From Pseudomonas lini (GTDB taxonomy: Bacteria; Pseudomonadota; Gammaproteobacteria; Pseudomonadales; Pseudomonadaceae): a DNA stretch of 64,000 nt. Under the pieces are notes generated by a model. It ran no database searches and was not told the DNA's origin. It worked only from the letters and a program-made list of their open reading frames with translations. Shown piece after piece: positions 53,101 to 60,612 of the stretch. How positions within the stretch are numbered: position 1 is the stretch's first letter; each line of letters begins with the position of its first letter. Location: positions 1,240,001 through 1,304,000 of the forward strand of contig NZ_OZ061318.1 in NCBI RefSeq assembly GCF_964063345.1. The letters are read 5' to 3'. The translations under genes and the position numbers were made by a program.

Positions 53101-54962
53101 AGCCTCTGGCAACCGGTGACCGCCAAAGTGCTTTCCCGCGCATCGCCTGCGGCACACAGCAGGACTTTCGCCTGCGCGCCTGCGAGCATCTGCTGCAATC
53201 GCGCGGCCGGCGCCTTGACGTCCAGCGGCATGTACACCGCCCCGGCCTTGAAAATCCCCAACACACAGGTCAGCCATTCCAATGAGCGCTCCATCAGCAC
53301 CGCCACGGGCTGCCCGTTTTGCACGCCTTGCGCTCGCAGGTAATGGGCCAGGCGATTGGCGTCCTGATCCAGCGCCTGAAAGCTCAAGGTCCGTTCAAGA
53401 CAGCGTGCGGCCGGCGCTTCAGGCTGCGCGGCAACCTGACGATCCCATTGCTGCAATACCGACTCTGACGGCTGCCGTGGCGTCAACGCCGGTGGTACTG
53501 GCTTGGTGGCAAGACTGTGCAACGGCGCCTGCGGGGCGCTGAGCAATTCGCGGAACAGGCCAAGCAGCGTCGGGATAAACCCCTCGATGGTCGAGTGCTG
53601 GTACAGGTCGCTGGCGTAAGTCATTTGCCCGTGGATCAGCGTGCCGTCATCGGTGATGTCCAGCGCCAGATCGAAGTGCGTGCCTGCTTTGTCCAGCGGA
53701 TACTCGGTGACGCTCAGGCCCGGCAGGTTCATCGAACGCTGAGTCTGCATGCCGACGTTCTGGTTGAACTTGGCCTGGAACAACGGGTTATGCCCCAGGG
53801 TTCGCTCGGGCACCAGTTCATCCACCAGTTGCTCGAAGGGCAGCTCCTGATGGGCCTGGGCACCGAACGATGCTTCCCGAACCCGGGCCAGCAAATCGTC
53901 GAAGCTGCCGCGCTCATCGACCTCGCAACGCAGCACCTGGGTGTTGACGAAGAAGCCGATCAACCCTTCAACCTCGGAGCGCCCACGGTTGGCATTGGGC
54001 ACCCCAACGCGAATATCGCGCTGGCCGCCAAGACGTGACAGGAACAGCGAAAACCCGGCCAGTACCAGCATGAATAAACTGATGCCCTGAGCCCGGGCAA
54101 ACCCGTTCAACTGCCGGGACAGGTCTGCACCGAAATCAAAGCTCAGGGTCTGACCTTCGAAGCTCTGGGTCAGCGGCCGGGGGAAATCCGCCGCCACGTC
54201 CAACAGCGGATGCTCTTCACCCAACTGCTGACGCCAGTAATCAAGTTGACGCTCGCCCTCGCCGGCCTCCAGCCAGCGGCGCTGCCAGATCGCATAGTCA
54301 GCGTACTGCAACGGCAATGCCGGCAACTGCGGTTCGCGCTCCAGGCTGAAGGCCTGATAGCACTGCACGAATTCCTTGACCATGACATCCATCGACCAGC
54401 CATCGGAGACGATGTGGTGCATGCTCACGATCAGCACATGTTCATCGTCTGCCAGACAGAACAGACTGGCCCGCAGCAATGGCCCGTGGAGCAAATCGAA
54501 CGGTTGCGCGGCCGCTTCCTGAACCCGCCGCGCCAGCTCCGTTTCACGTTCTTGCACGGCGACGTTCGACAGATCGACGCGTTGCAGTGGCACGCTCTGC
54601 TGGTCGAGGATGACCTGGCTCGGCTGGTCGTTGTCGGTCTGGAACACCGTGCGCAGCACTTCATGGCGCGCCACCAGATGATCGAAGGAACGCAACAGCG
54701 CCGCCTCATTCAACTGCCCGTGCAAGCGCAGGCCAGCAGCCATGTTGTACGCGGCGCTCTGCGGCTCGAGCTGCCAGAGAAACAGCAAGCGTTGCTGGGC
54801 AAACGAGAGCGGGATCACCGCGCAGTCGTGACGACTGACCGGCAGCGGCAACAGGCTGAAGTCCTTGCCCTCCTCGCGCAGTTTGGCGAGAAACAGTCGA
54901 CGTTGCTCCAGCGGCAAACCGACGAACCTTTTAGCGATACGCTCCGCCATATTGCCGCTCAT
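47139..54962 (-). CDS. NRPS, two modules (Asp with epimerization, then Ala)
   Basis: A 2607-residue synthetase. Approximate order: C(LCL) 45-480, A 500-1000, T 1030-1095, E 1110-1540, C(DCL) 1560-1990, A 2010-2500, T 2530-2600. Codes read: DLTKIGHVGK, which is the Asp code apart from conservative changes, and DLWNNALTYK (Ala, possibly Gly). The first T has LGGDS followed by an E domain, as usual before D-residues. The second T has LGGHS and no E domain. Predicted product is D-Asp then L-Ala; the upstream SyrP-type hydroxylase would turn Asp into beta-OH-Asp on the carrier. The ATG overlaps the stop of the preceding NRPS by 4 bp (ATGA). It ends 12 bp before the next NRPS start, so all three are one transcript. 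Confidence 0.95.
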   Translation of the reverse strand: MSGNMAERIAKRFVGLPLEQRRLFLAKLREEGKDFSLLPLPVSRHDCAVIPLSFAQQRLLFLWQLEPQSAAYNMAAGLRLHGQLNEAALLRSFDHLVARHEVLRTVFQTDNDQPSQVILDQQSVPLQRVDLSNVAVQERETELARRVQEAAAQPFDLLHGPLLRASLFCLADDEHVLIVSMHHIVSDGWSMDVMVKEFVQCYQAFSLEREPQLPALPLQYADYAIWQRRWLEAGEGERQLDYWRQQLGEEHPLLDVAADFPRPLTQSFEGQTLSFDFGADLSRQLNGFARAQGISLFMLVLAGFSLFLSRLGGQRDIRVGVPNANRGRSEVEGLIGFFVNTQVLRCEVDERGSFDDLLARVREASFGAQAHQELPFEQLVDELVPERTLGHNPLFQAKFNQNVGMQTQRSMNLPGLSVTEYPLDKAGTHFDLALDITDDGTLIHGQMTYASDLYQHSTIEGFIPTLLGLFRELLSAPQAPLHSLATKPVPPALTPRQPSESVLQQWDRQVAAQPEAPAARCLERTLSFQALDQDANRLAHYLRAQGVQNGQPVAVLMERSLEWLTCVLGIFKAGAVYMPLDVKAPAARLQQMLAGAQAKVLLCAAGDARESTLAVTGCQRLAFAPERWQDQPTTKPSLTLSADAAAYVIHTSGSTGQPKGVLVSHGALTSYVRGALERLALEPAASMALVSTIAADLGFTVLFGALCSGRLLHVLPEELGFDPDRFADYMAEHQVGVLKIVPGHLAALMQASRAADVLPQHALIVGGEACSPALLEQVRRLKPGCRFINHYGPSETTVGVLTHELKELDSDARSVPVGRPLSGAHVYVLDDVLNAVADQVAGELYIGGDSVALGYLGQPGLTAERFLPDPFGAVGARVYRSGDRVRRNRQGALEFIGRADDQVKVRGYRVEPAEVARVLLGLSGVSEAAVLALPLDGDETRLQLVAYCVAAPDLALNVDGLRQQLQACLPEYMVPAQIVVLERLPLTVNGKLDKRALPTPGLVTQQFVAPVGEIEQKLAAIWADVLKLEQVGSTDNFFELGGDSILSLQIIARAKRQGIKLSPKQLFEKQTIGQLAAVAKLIESKPAASVAQKISGDLPLLPIQARFFQTDIPQRHHWNQSVMLQPQSPLDASHLSNALAALIEQHDALNLSFQASGETWQATFQAQRHTDLLWVRALDDLADLPALATEAQRSLDLQQGRLVRAVLVNLPDATQRLLLVIHHLVVDGVSWRVLLEDLQLAYTALAAGKAIVLPVKSSSLQAWAQHLHRYGQSDILKAERDYWQRTLEGGNSDLPRDFPETRQTRRQAARATSRLNKALTHALLKVAPAAYRTQINDLLLTALARVLCDWSKQDSVLIQLEGHGREDLFDDLDLSRTVGWFSSLFPVRLTPQAEPGTSLCAIKEQLRAVPGKGIGYGVLRYLAGFEPLRELPPPRITFNYLGQFDGAFSAADGALFMPTAESTGEHQDDAAPLSNWLSVDGQVYDGELELSWTFGQGMYRPQTIQALADAYCHELERLIEHCTAGEHAGVTPSDFNLVRLTQAQLSALPVPARDISDLYPLSPMQQGILFHSLNEPDGPAYTNQLRVDVQQLDAERFRQAWQQTLEAHEILRTVFVWPEDADAAVQIVRQTVQMPMTVQDWRGRDDLQAALDQLAREDLTAGFKLDQAPLLRVLLVQTGEAQHHLIYTSHHILMDGWSTSQLFGEVLQRYAGMTPAATPGRYRDYIEWLGQRDVQASREFWTSALADLQEPTRLASAMPVSQTPASGYADYQHVFSEQQTGDLNRFAREQKVTLNSLMQAAWLVLLQRYTGQDTVAFGATVAGRPTDLPGVEQQIGLFINTLPVVASPSAEIPVGQWIQQVQSLNLALREHEHTPLYDIQRWAGQGALFDSILVFENYPMAEALAQGSATGLEFSTLSRQEQTNYPLTLVAVTGRELTLGLSFDQACFDHATIADLSNQLEGLMMQIMADASQPLGALQLLDGAPRQAAVDWGKAAITALDSRNVVERIDAQAQRKPQAAAVLFAEQTLDYRTLDTRANRLAHKLQALGVGPEVRVGVCMRRTPDMLVGLLAILKAGGAYVPLDPEYPQERLLHMLEDSCAAVLLTEAALQAMLPEALPSQVLLVEEGAEWLAGYPSTAPVSRIVAQNLAYVIYTSGSTGKPKGVAITHANLAALIQWSQGVYRDEQMRGVLASTSICFDLSVWEIFVTLASGGCMVLADNALALSELPARERVTLINTVPSAIAALQRAGQIPASVTTINLAGEPLKQTLVDTLYANTSVKQVYDLYGPSEDTTYSTFTLRTANSRANIGRPLDNTVAYLLDSQLQVLPAGLAAELYLAGAGVTRGYLLRPGLTAERFVPDPFATHGERLYRTGDLVRQGPDDTIEYIGRADHQVKIRGFRIELSEIEARLLEQPEVREAVVLAQEGAAGKHLHAYVVASQPGNLSLVETLRAALASRLPAHMVPSHLHVIDALPLTPNGKLDRKALMALGGNPTLQRYEAPRTDLQWEVATVWQEVLEVERVGMTDNFFQLGGHSLLATLVVTRIKERLGDKVPLKELFEADTLQAFCTRIEALRVELSPVQDELAKSLEALKRLSLDDLEKLIS

Positions 54963-57900
54963 ACTTCTACTCCCTCCAAAGAACTCATGAACTGATCCAT
55001 GTCGGACCAGTCGTTATCGCTTGCACCGTCTGCCAGCGCGGCCAACTCCAGCGCCAGATCGCCCAGCAGCGGTGTCTCGAACAGACTGCGCAACAGCAGC
55101 ACCACGCCCAATTGGCTTTTGATCCGGGCGATCACTTGCGCGGCCAGCAACGAATGCCCGCCCAACTCAAAGAAATGGTCATCGATACCGACCCGTGGCA
55201 CCTGCAGCACTTCTATCCAGATTTGCGCCAGAGCCTGTTCGGTGGCGGTTTGCGGGGCGCGATAGGTGCTCTGCAACTGGCTCGGATCGGGGATCGGCAA
55301 GGCCTTGCGGTCGAGTTTGCCGCTGGGGGTCAGGGGCAAGCGCGGCAACAGCAGCAAATGGCCGGGCACCATGTAGTCCGGCAGGTTCTTCTGCAGCGAG
55401 GCGCGGATTTGCTGACGCAGAATCGCTTGCTCCGCTGCGCTGCCGAGCACGCTCTGATCGACGATCAGATACGCCACCAGTTGCGCGCCACCGGTCAGGG
55501 GCAATGCCAGCACTACTGCCTCACGAATCCCCGGGCATTGCTGCAACCGTGATTCGATTTCCCCCAACTCAATGCGGAACCCGCGAATTTTCACTTGGTG
55601 ATCGACGCGACCGATGTACTCCACCGCGCCGTCGTCCCGCAGCCGGGCACGATCGCCAGTGCGGTACAGGCGCTCGCCGACCGCGAACGGATCGGCGATA
55701 AACCGCTGGGCGCTGAGCGTCGGCTGCCGGTGATAACCACGGGCCAGGCCCGGCCCACCGATGTACAACTCGCCCACCGCCCCTTGCGGCAGCAGGTTCA
55801 AATCGTCGTCGAGCACGTACAGCCGGCGTTGCTCCAGACCGTGACCGATCGGTATGCCGCGCCACGACACCGCCTCGGCGGTCAGCGCGCTGCAATCGTG
55901 GATGGTCGAAACCACCGTCGCCTCGGTCGGGCCGTAGGTGTTGAGCAAACGTACATGACCCAGCCCGGCGCGTTGCCACAGGCGCAGCCCGTCCACCGCC
56001 ATCGCCTCGCCGCCCACATGAATCTGGCGCAAGGCGCCGAAGTGGACAGGCGGGTTAGCCGCGTAATCCTGCACCACCGAATACCAGTAAGCGGCCGGCA
56101 AATCTGCCAGGGTAATGCCCTGTTCGACGATCACCTGACGCAAGGTCGCACTGTCCCACAGGCCCGCATCGCGCAGGACGACACAGGCGCCATGGCACAG
56201 CGGCGGGAAGAATTGCTCGACGAAACCGTCAAAACTGCTGGTGGCGAATTGCAGTACGCGATCGCCTTCGCGCAAATCGCTGTAGTCGATCGCCCGCGCG
56301 ATGAATTCGCTCAGCGCGCTATGGCTGACGGCCACGCCCTTCGGCCGGCCGGTGGAGCCGGAGGTGTAAATCACGTACGCGAGGTTCTGCGGATCTACCG
56401 TCACTTGCAGGTTGTCTTGATTCGCCGCGTCGCTGTCCGGCAGTCGATCCAGGCACAGGCAATCGATGCCATCGAGCGCCGGCAAACTGCTCAGCAGCGG
56501 GCTCTCGGTCAGCAACAGTTTCAGCCCGCTGTCATCGAGCACATGGCGCAAGCGTTCGGCCGGGGTGTGCGGGTCCAGCGGCACATACGCGCCGCCGGCC
56601 TTGAGCACGGCCAACAATGCCACGGCCAGTTCCAGCGAGCGCCCCAACGCCACACCGACCAGCACATCGGGGCCGACGCCCTTGGCGCGCAACTGATGGG
56701 CCAGACGATTGCTGCGAACATTCAGTTCGGCATAGCTGAGTGAGGGCGACTGATCGCCCGCCAGAATCACGGCGCTGGTGTAGGGAGTGCGCGCCACTTG
56801 GGCCTCAAACAACTGCGGCATGCCGGGCAGCAGCGCCGGGGTGGCGACGAGTTGAACCAAGCGCTCGCGCTCATCCGTGCCGAGCATCGCCACCTCGCCC
56901 AGCGGTTGTTGCGGATCACGGCAGACCGACACCAGCACGTTGTGCCAATGCTCGGCCAACGCGGCAATGGTCGGTGCGTCGAACAGGTCGGTGGCGTAGG
57001 TGAACGCGGCGAACAGTTGCTCGCCCTCCTCCCGGGTGTCGAGCATCAGGTCGCTGGTGGCCGCATGTTGACGTCCGCTGCCGGCCAGTTGCTGCTCACT
57101 CAGATAGCCGACCTGCAAACCGCAATCGAGCCGCACGTCCTGCAGATCGGTCACCAGTGGCTGGTGGTTGAACATCACCTGAAATAATGGATTGTGGCTT
57201 TGGCTGCGGGCCGGTTGCAGGGCTTCGATCAGCACGTCGAACGGCAGCTCCTGATGGGCTTGGGCGCCAAGCGCCGCTTGACGCAAGCTCTGCAGCAGGT
57301 CGCCGAAACGGGTCTGTGGGGTGATCTCACTGCGCAGGATCTGGGTATTAACGAAGAAGCCGATCACGCCTTCGGTTTCACTGCGGGTGCGGTTGGCGAT
57401 CAAGCCGCCGACGCGGATGTCGGTCTGGCCACTGTAGCGGTGCAGCAAGGTCTTGAAGGCAGCCAGCAGCACCACGAACAGCGTCACGCCTTGGCGCTGG
57501 GCGAGGGTTTTCAGCTCCTGGCGCAGGGCTCCGTCGATGACTTTTTCCAGGCGCGCGCCCTGGTGGCTGGACTGAGCCGGATAGGCACGGTCGGTGGGCA
57601 ATTCGAGGATCGGAGGCTCTTCACCCAACTGCGTTTCGCCCAACTGCGTGCGCCAGTAATCGAGCTGACGCTCGCGCTCTCCGGCTTCCAGCCAACTGCG
57701 CTGCCACAGGGCATAGTCGCGGTAGTGCACGGTCAATTCCGGCAAGATCGGTTGCCGCCCCGCCACTAACCCGTCGTAGGTGCGCATGAACTCGTCGATC
57801 AGAATATTCATCGACCAGCCATCGGCAATGATGTGGTGCAACGTCAGCAACAGCACGTGTTCCTGTTCGGCCAGGCGCAACAGGCGAATGCTCAGCAGCG

Positions 57901-58381
57901 GCCCCTGTTGCAAGTCGAACGCCTGAGTGGCTTCAGCCATCATGTGCTGTTGCGCCTGCGGCCAGCGCCGCTCTTCAGGCAAGGCACTCAGGTCGTTGAT
58001 CGCCAGTGTCAGGTCACGGGGTTCGGCCACCCGCTGGAACGCACGCTCGCCTTCTTGGCCGAAGGTGGTGCGCAGGCACTCATGACGCGCCACCAACAGG
58101 CGGAACGCGCGCTCAAGCGCATCAGTTTGCAACGCACCGTTCAGGCGCACCGCCATCGGCAGGTTGTAGGCCGCGCTCTGCGGATCCAGCTGCCAGAGAA
58201 ACCACATCCGCTGCTGGGCATAGGACAGGCCGTCACGCTCATCGACCCCGACACAGGAGGTCATGGGAAGCTGCGCAAAATCGATGCCTTCGCGGGCCAT
58301 GCCGGCCAGAAACAAGCGGCGCTTGTCCTGCGGCAGTTCGATAAAGCGGCGGGCGAGTTTCTGTGCGTCTGCGGCATTCAT
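54959..58381 (-). CDS. NRPS, single module C-A-T (probably Lys)
   Basis: A 1140-residue one-module synthetase. C(LCL) spans residues 45-490 with LHHIIADGWS (181-190). A spans about 520-1020 with YTSGSTGRPKG (672-682). T spans about 1040-1110 with LGGHSLL. The pocket code read from FDGFVEQ, LADLPAAY, IHVGGEA, LNTYGPTE and TVV is DGEDHGTVVK. Its two acidic residues suit a basic substrate, and I recall this code for Lys in pyoverdine synthetases. The LCL-type C domain fits an upstream L-Dab donor from PvdL, which is outside the window. It is therefore the first side-chain residue. A PvdS box lies 58 bp upstream. Confidence 0.92.
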   Translation of the reverse strand: MNAADAQKLARRFIELPQDKRRLFLAGMAREGIDFAQLPMTSCVGVDERDGLSYAQQRMWFLWQLDPQSAAYNLPMAVRLNGALQTDALERAFRLLVARHECLRTTFGQEGERAFQRVAEPRDLTLAINDLSALPEERRWPQAQQHMMAEATQAFDLQQGPLLSIRLLRLAEQEHVLLLTLHHIIADGWSMNILIDEFMRTYDGLVAGRQPILPELTVHYRDYALWQRSWLEAGERERQLDYWRTQLGETQLGEEPPILELPTDRAYPAQSSHQGARLEKVIDGALRQELKTLAQRQGVTLFVVLLAAFKTLLHRYSGQTDIRVGGLIANRTRSETEGVIGFFVNTQILRSEITPQTRFGDLLQSLRQAALGAQAHQELPFDVLIEALQPARSQSHNPLFQVMFNHQPLVTDLQDVRLDCGLQVGYLSEQQLAGSGRQHAATSDLMLDTREEGEQLFAAFTYATDLFDAPTIAALAEHWHNVLVSVCRDPQQPLGEVAMLGTDERERLVQLVATPALLPGMPQLFEAQVARTPYTSAVILAGDQSPSLSYAELNVRSNRLAHQLRAKGVGPDVLVGVALGRSLELAVALLAVLKAGGAYVPLDPHTPAERLRHVLDDSGLKLLLTESPLLSSLPALDGIDCLCLDRLPDSDAANQDNLQVTVDPQNLAYVIYTSGSTGRPKGVAVSHSALSEFIARAIDYSDLREGDRVLQFATSSFDGFVEQFFPPLCHGACVVLRDAGLWDSATLRQVIVEQGITLADLPAAYWYSVVQDYAANPPVHFGALRQIHVGGEAMAVDGLRLWQRAGLGHVRLLNTYGPTEATVVSTIHDCSALTAEAVSWRGIPIGHGLEQRRLYVLDDDLNLLPQGAVGELYIGGPGLARGYHRQPTLSAQRFIADPFAVGERLYRTGDRARLRDDGAVEYIGRVDHQVKIRGFRIELGEIESRLQQCPGIREAVVLALPLTGGAQLVAYLIVDQSVLGSAAEQAILRQQIRASLQKNLPDYMVPGHLLLLPRLPLTPSGKLDRKALPIPDPSQLQSTYRAPQTATEQALAQIWIEVLQVPRVGIDDHFFELGGHSLLAAQVIARIKSQLGVVLLLRSLFETPLLGDLALELAALADGASDNDWSDMDQFMSSLEGVEV

Positions 58382-58438
58382 GCATTGGGTCCTTGCTGAT
58401 CGGCGGCGTGACCAGGAGGCCCGGTCGTATCAACAAGA

Positions 58439-58462
58439 ACGAATGGCTAGCGCGATGATTTA
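58439..58462 (-). promoter_or_regulatory. PvdS iron-starvation box upstream of the NRPS genes
   Basis: On the minus strand TAAAT, 16 bases, CGT. It is 58 bp before the first NRPS start and directly abuts the REPIN at 58466. It gives the NRPS genes their own promoter, separate from the thioesterase-hydroxylase pair. Confidence 0.85.
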
Positions 58463-58465
58463 GCC

Positions 58466-58581
58466 TTGTGGCGAGCGAGCTTGCTCGCGCTGGGTTGCGT
58501 AGCGGCCCCAAAAATCTGACAGCCATTGCCGATTTTTGTGAGTGCTACGCACTCAAGCGGGAGCAAGCTCCCTCGCCACAG
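58466..58581. repeat. REPIN with one-sided extra arm
   Basis: Mixed REP cores (GTGGCGAGCGAGCTTGCTCG and the complement of GTGGCGAGGGAGCTTGCTCC). The spacer matches the inverse of that in the 24437-24649 element. A right-hand CTTAAGTGAACA arm follows at about 58602, but no left arm is visible. Confidence 0.75.
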
Positions 58582-58676
58582 GTTTGTCTGACTCAGAAGC
58601 TCTTAAGTGAACACAAAAACACCAAAGCCGGTGCAAGACCGGCTTCGGCGACAGGGAGCGTCAGGGACTGATCAGA

Positions 58677-59660
58677 TCAGCGCACATCCTGGGAATGCCC
58701 TTCGGCCATCGCGACGATCACCTTGCGCTTGCCTTCGAAGGGCGCGCGGGCGTGGGCCGAGAGCATGTTGTCGAGCATCAGCACATCACCCTCCTGCCAA
58801 GGGAAACTGATGGCGCAATCATCAAGCACGGCACGAATTTCACGGAGCACCTCATCCTCGATGGGCGAGCCGTCGCCGTAGTAGACGTTACGCGGCAGGT
58901 CTTCCTCGTCGACGATGTCCAGCAGGGTTTCACGCACCTCCGGTTGAAGGTTGGAAATGTGGAACAGGTGAGCCTGATTGAACCAAACCATGTCACCGGT
59001 CACCGGATGACGCGCCACCGCCTGACACGTCTGGCGGGTGCGCAATTCTCCGTCGTCCTTCCACTCGCAAATGATGCCGTGGGCCTTGCAGTAGGCCTCG
59101 GCCACCTCTCGGTCTTCGGTGTTGAAAACCTGCTCCCACGCCACGTCCAGCCCGTTACCGAAATTGCGCACGTACATCAGGCCTTTGCTGATGAAGCGCT
59201 CGCGGATAGCGACAGGCATGCGGCGATAGACGTCCCGGCTGTCGGCAATCGGCGTTTCGCCGCCCGAGGTGGCGGCGATCATGCTGTAGAACCAGATTTT
59301 CATCGGCCAGTCCCGGGAGTAGGCCTGCTCGTTGTGCAACGGAATGCTCTGATGCGCCGGGTATTCGGTGGAGGTGTAGACCCCCTGAGTGACGTTGGTG
59401 CGCGGCGTCGAGCCGAACTCGTAATTGAGCAGTGGATGCCCGAAGCCGGCGGCGAATTGGCGGAACTGCTCGGCGCCGTCCAGCTCGAACCCGCGAAACA
59501 GAATGCCGCCGTCACGCAGCAAATGCTCATCCACCAGCTCATTCAATTCATCGAACACCGACAACAGACTGGTATTCGGCTCAGTCGCCTCCACCAACAG
59601 CGGCAAGCGACCCCGCGCCGGCAGCAACGGCCGCACGGCAAAACCCACAGCAACACCCAT
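58677..59660 (-). CDS. SyrP-type non-heme iron aspartate beta-hydroxylase
   Basis: A 327-residue TauD/SyrP-family Fe(II)/2-oxoglutarate dioxygenase. The metal-binding facial triad is suggested by PLHNEQAY (His-x-Glu, about residues 107-114) and the distal His in DNMLSAHARAPFEGKRKV, with the Arg for 2-oxoglutarate nearby. SyrP-like enzymes hydroxylate Asp bound to an NRPS carrier, giving beta-OH-Asp, an iron ligand in many pyoverdines. AGGAGG precedes the ATG at 59660. It lies between the thioesterase and NRPS genes in the same direction, and the second NRPS contains an Asp module, so the assignment is strongly supported by context. Confidence 0.9.
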   Translation of the reverse strand: MGVAVGFAVRPLLPARGRLPLLVEATEPNTSLLSVFDELNELVDEHLLRDGGILFRGFELDGAEQFRQFAAGFGHPLLNYEFGSTPRTNVTQGVYTSTEYPAHQSIPLHNEQAYSRDWPMKIWFYSMIAATSGGETPIADSRDVYRRMPVAIRERFISKGLMYVRNFGNGLDVAWEQVFNTEDREVAEAYCKAHGIICEWKDDGELRTRQTCQAVARHPVTGDMVWFNQAHLFHISNLQPEVRETLLDIVDEEDLPRNVYYGDGSPIEDEVLREIRAVLDDCAISFPWQEGDVLMLDNMLSAHARAPFEGKRKVIVAMAEGHSQDVR

Positions 59661-59699
59661 GACGGGCCTCCTGTTAACACCGATAAAGTGAACCGCGCG

Positions 59700-60440
59700 C
59701 TAAAAAACCGGCGCGGCCAGCTGTGCATGACGCCGGTGATGGACTTCCAGATGATTCTTGATAATCCGGATCACCTTGGCTTCATGCTCATGAATGAAGA
59801 AATGCCCACCGGTCATCATGTCCACCGAGAAACTGCCCAGGGTTTCCTGGCTCCAGCCGATCAATTGCTCGGTGGTGGCCTTGTCTTCCTTGCCGCCGAG
59901 CACGTGCACGGGGCACTTGAGCAGCGGGCGCTGCATCGGACGGAAGCGTCCGCAGAGCATGAAATCGGCGCGCAGAATCGGCAGCGTCAGGCTCATCAAC
60001 TCCTGATTGGCCAACACGTCCTCGCTGGTGCCCTGGAGGGTGCGCAGCTGCTCGATCAACTGTTCGTCGCTCTGGGGCTCGGCGAAGCCACGGTCATAGT
60101 CGCTGCGCATGGTCGGGGCGGCCGTGCCGGAAGCAAACAGCGCCACCGGCTCCGCAGCACCGAGAGCACGAAAGGCGTGGGCCATCTCGCAGGCAAGCAA
60201 CGCCCCCAGACTGTGACCGAACAGGGCGTAAGGACCGTGCAAGGACGGCTTGTGCTCCCTGGCCAATTGCAGGGCCAGCGCTCGCATGTCGGTCTGCAAG
60301 GGTTCGTCATAACGGGCGCCCCGCCCCGGCAACTCCACGGGCTGCAAGTGCAGCCACGGCGGCAACTGGCGCCGCCAGCGGCTATAGACCATGGCGCTGG
60401 CGCCCGAATAGGGCAGGCACAGCAGTGTCAGCTTTGTCAC
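59700..60440 (-). CDS. type II thioesterase (editing or release)
   Basis: A 246-residue stand-alone thioesterase of the GrsT/PvdG type. Catalytic Ser is in LFGHSLGALLACEMAH (about residue 96), Asp probably in LRADFML or the later loop, and His in GGHFFIHEHEAK. The N-terminal LCLPYSGASAMVYSRW is typical. The GTG start at 60440 has GAGG about 9 bp upstream. Normally such enzymes clear mis-primed carriers. Because the last NRPS lacks an integral thioesterase, this one is also a candidate for product release. It is first in the block, 39 bp ahead of the hydroxylase gene. Confidence 0.9.
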   Translation of the reverse strand: MTKLTLLCLPYSGASAMVYSRWRRQLPPWLHLQPVELPGRGARYDEPLQTDMRALALQLAREHKPSLHGPYALFGHSLGALLACEMAHAFRALGAAEPVALFASGTAAPTMRSDYDRGFAEPQSDEQLIEQLRTLQGTSEDVLANQELMSLTLPILRADFMLCGRFRPMQRPLLKCPVHVLGGKEDKATTEQLIGWSQETLGSFSVDMMTGGHFFIHEHEAKVIRIIKNHLEVHHRRHAQLAAPVF

Positions 60441-60474
60441 CGCGTTTACCTCAGTTGGTTATCTGTTTAGGAGA

Positions 60475-60498
60475 ACGGATGAGGTGTGATGAGAATTA
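60475..60498 (-). promoter_or_regulatory. PvdS iron-starvation box (TAATT variant) upstream of the thioesterase
   Basis: On the minus strand TAATT, 16 bases, CGT, 35 bp before the GTG start. It would drive the thioesterase-hydroxylase pair. Confidence 0.7.
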
Positions 60499-60612
60499 GT
60501 CTGTGGGATGGATCAGAGTTGCCTGTGGGAGCGACGGTTTGCCGACAAATGAACTCTCTGCGGCTCAAACCGGTCAGCTAGTTAGACCCTCGGTTCCCGG
60601 AGTACTGCGGCA

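Noticed and set aside
33474..54995. Very long plus-strand open frames opposite the NRPS genes (for example 40521-45203, 1560 codons)
   Set aside because: They are antisense shadows of high-GC coding sequence. Translations are low-complexity and rich in His, Gln, Arg and Val, with no recognised domain, while the minus strand shows full NRPS motifs.
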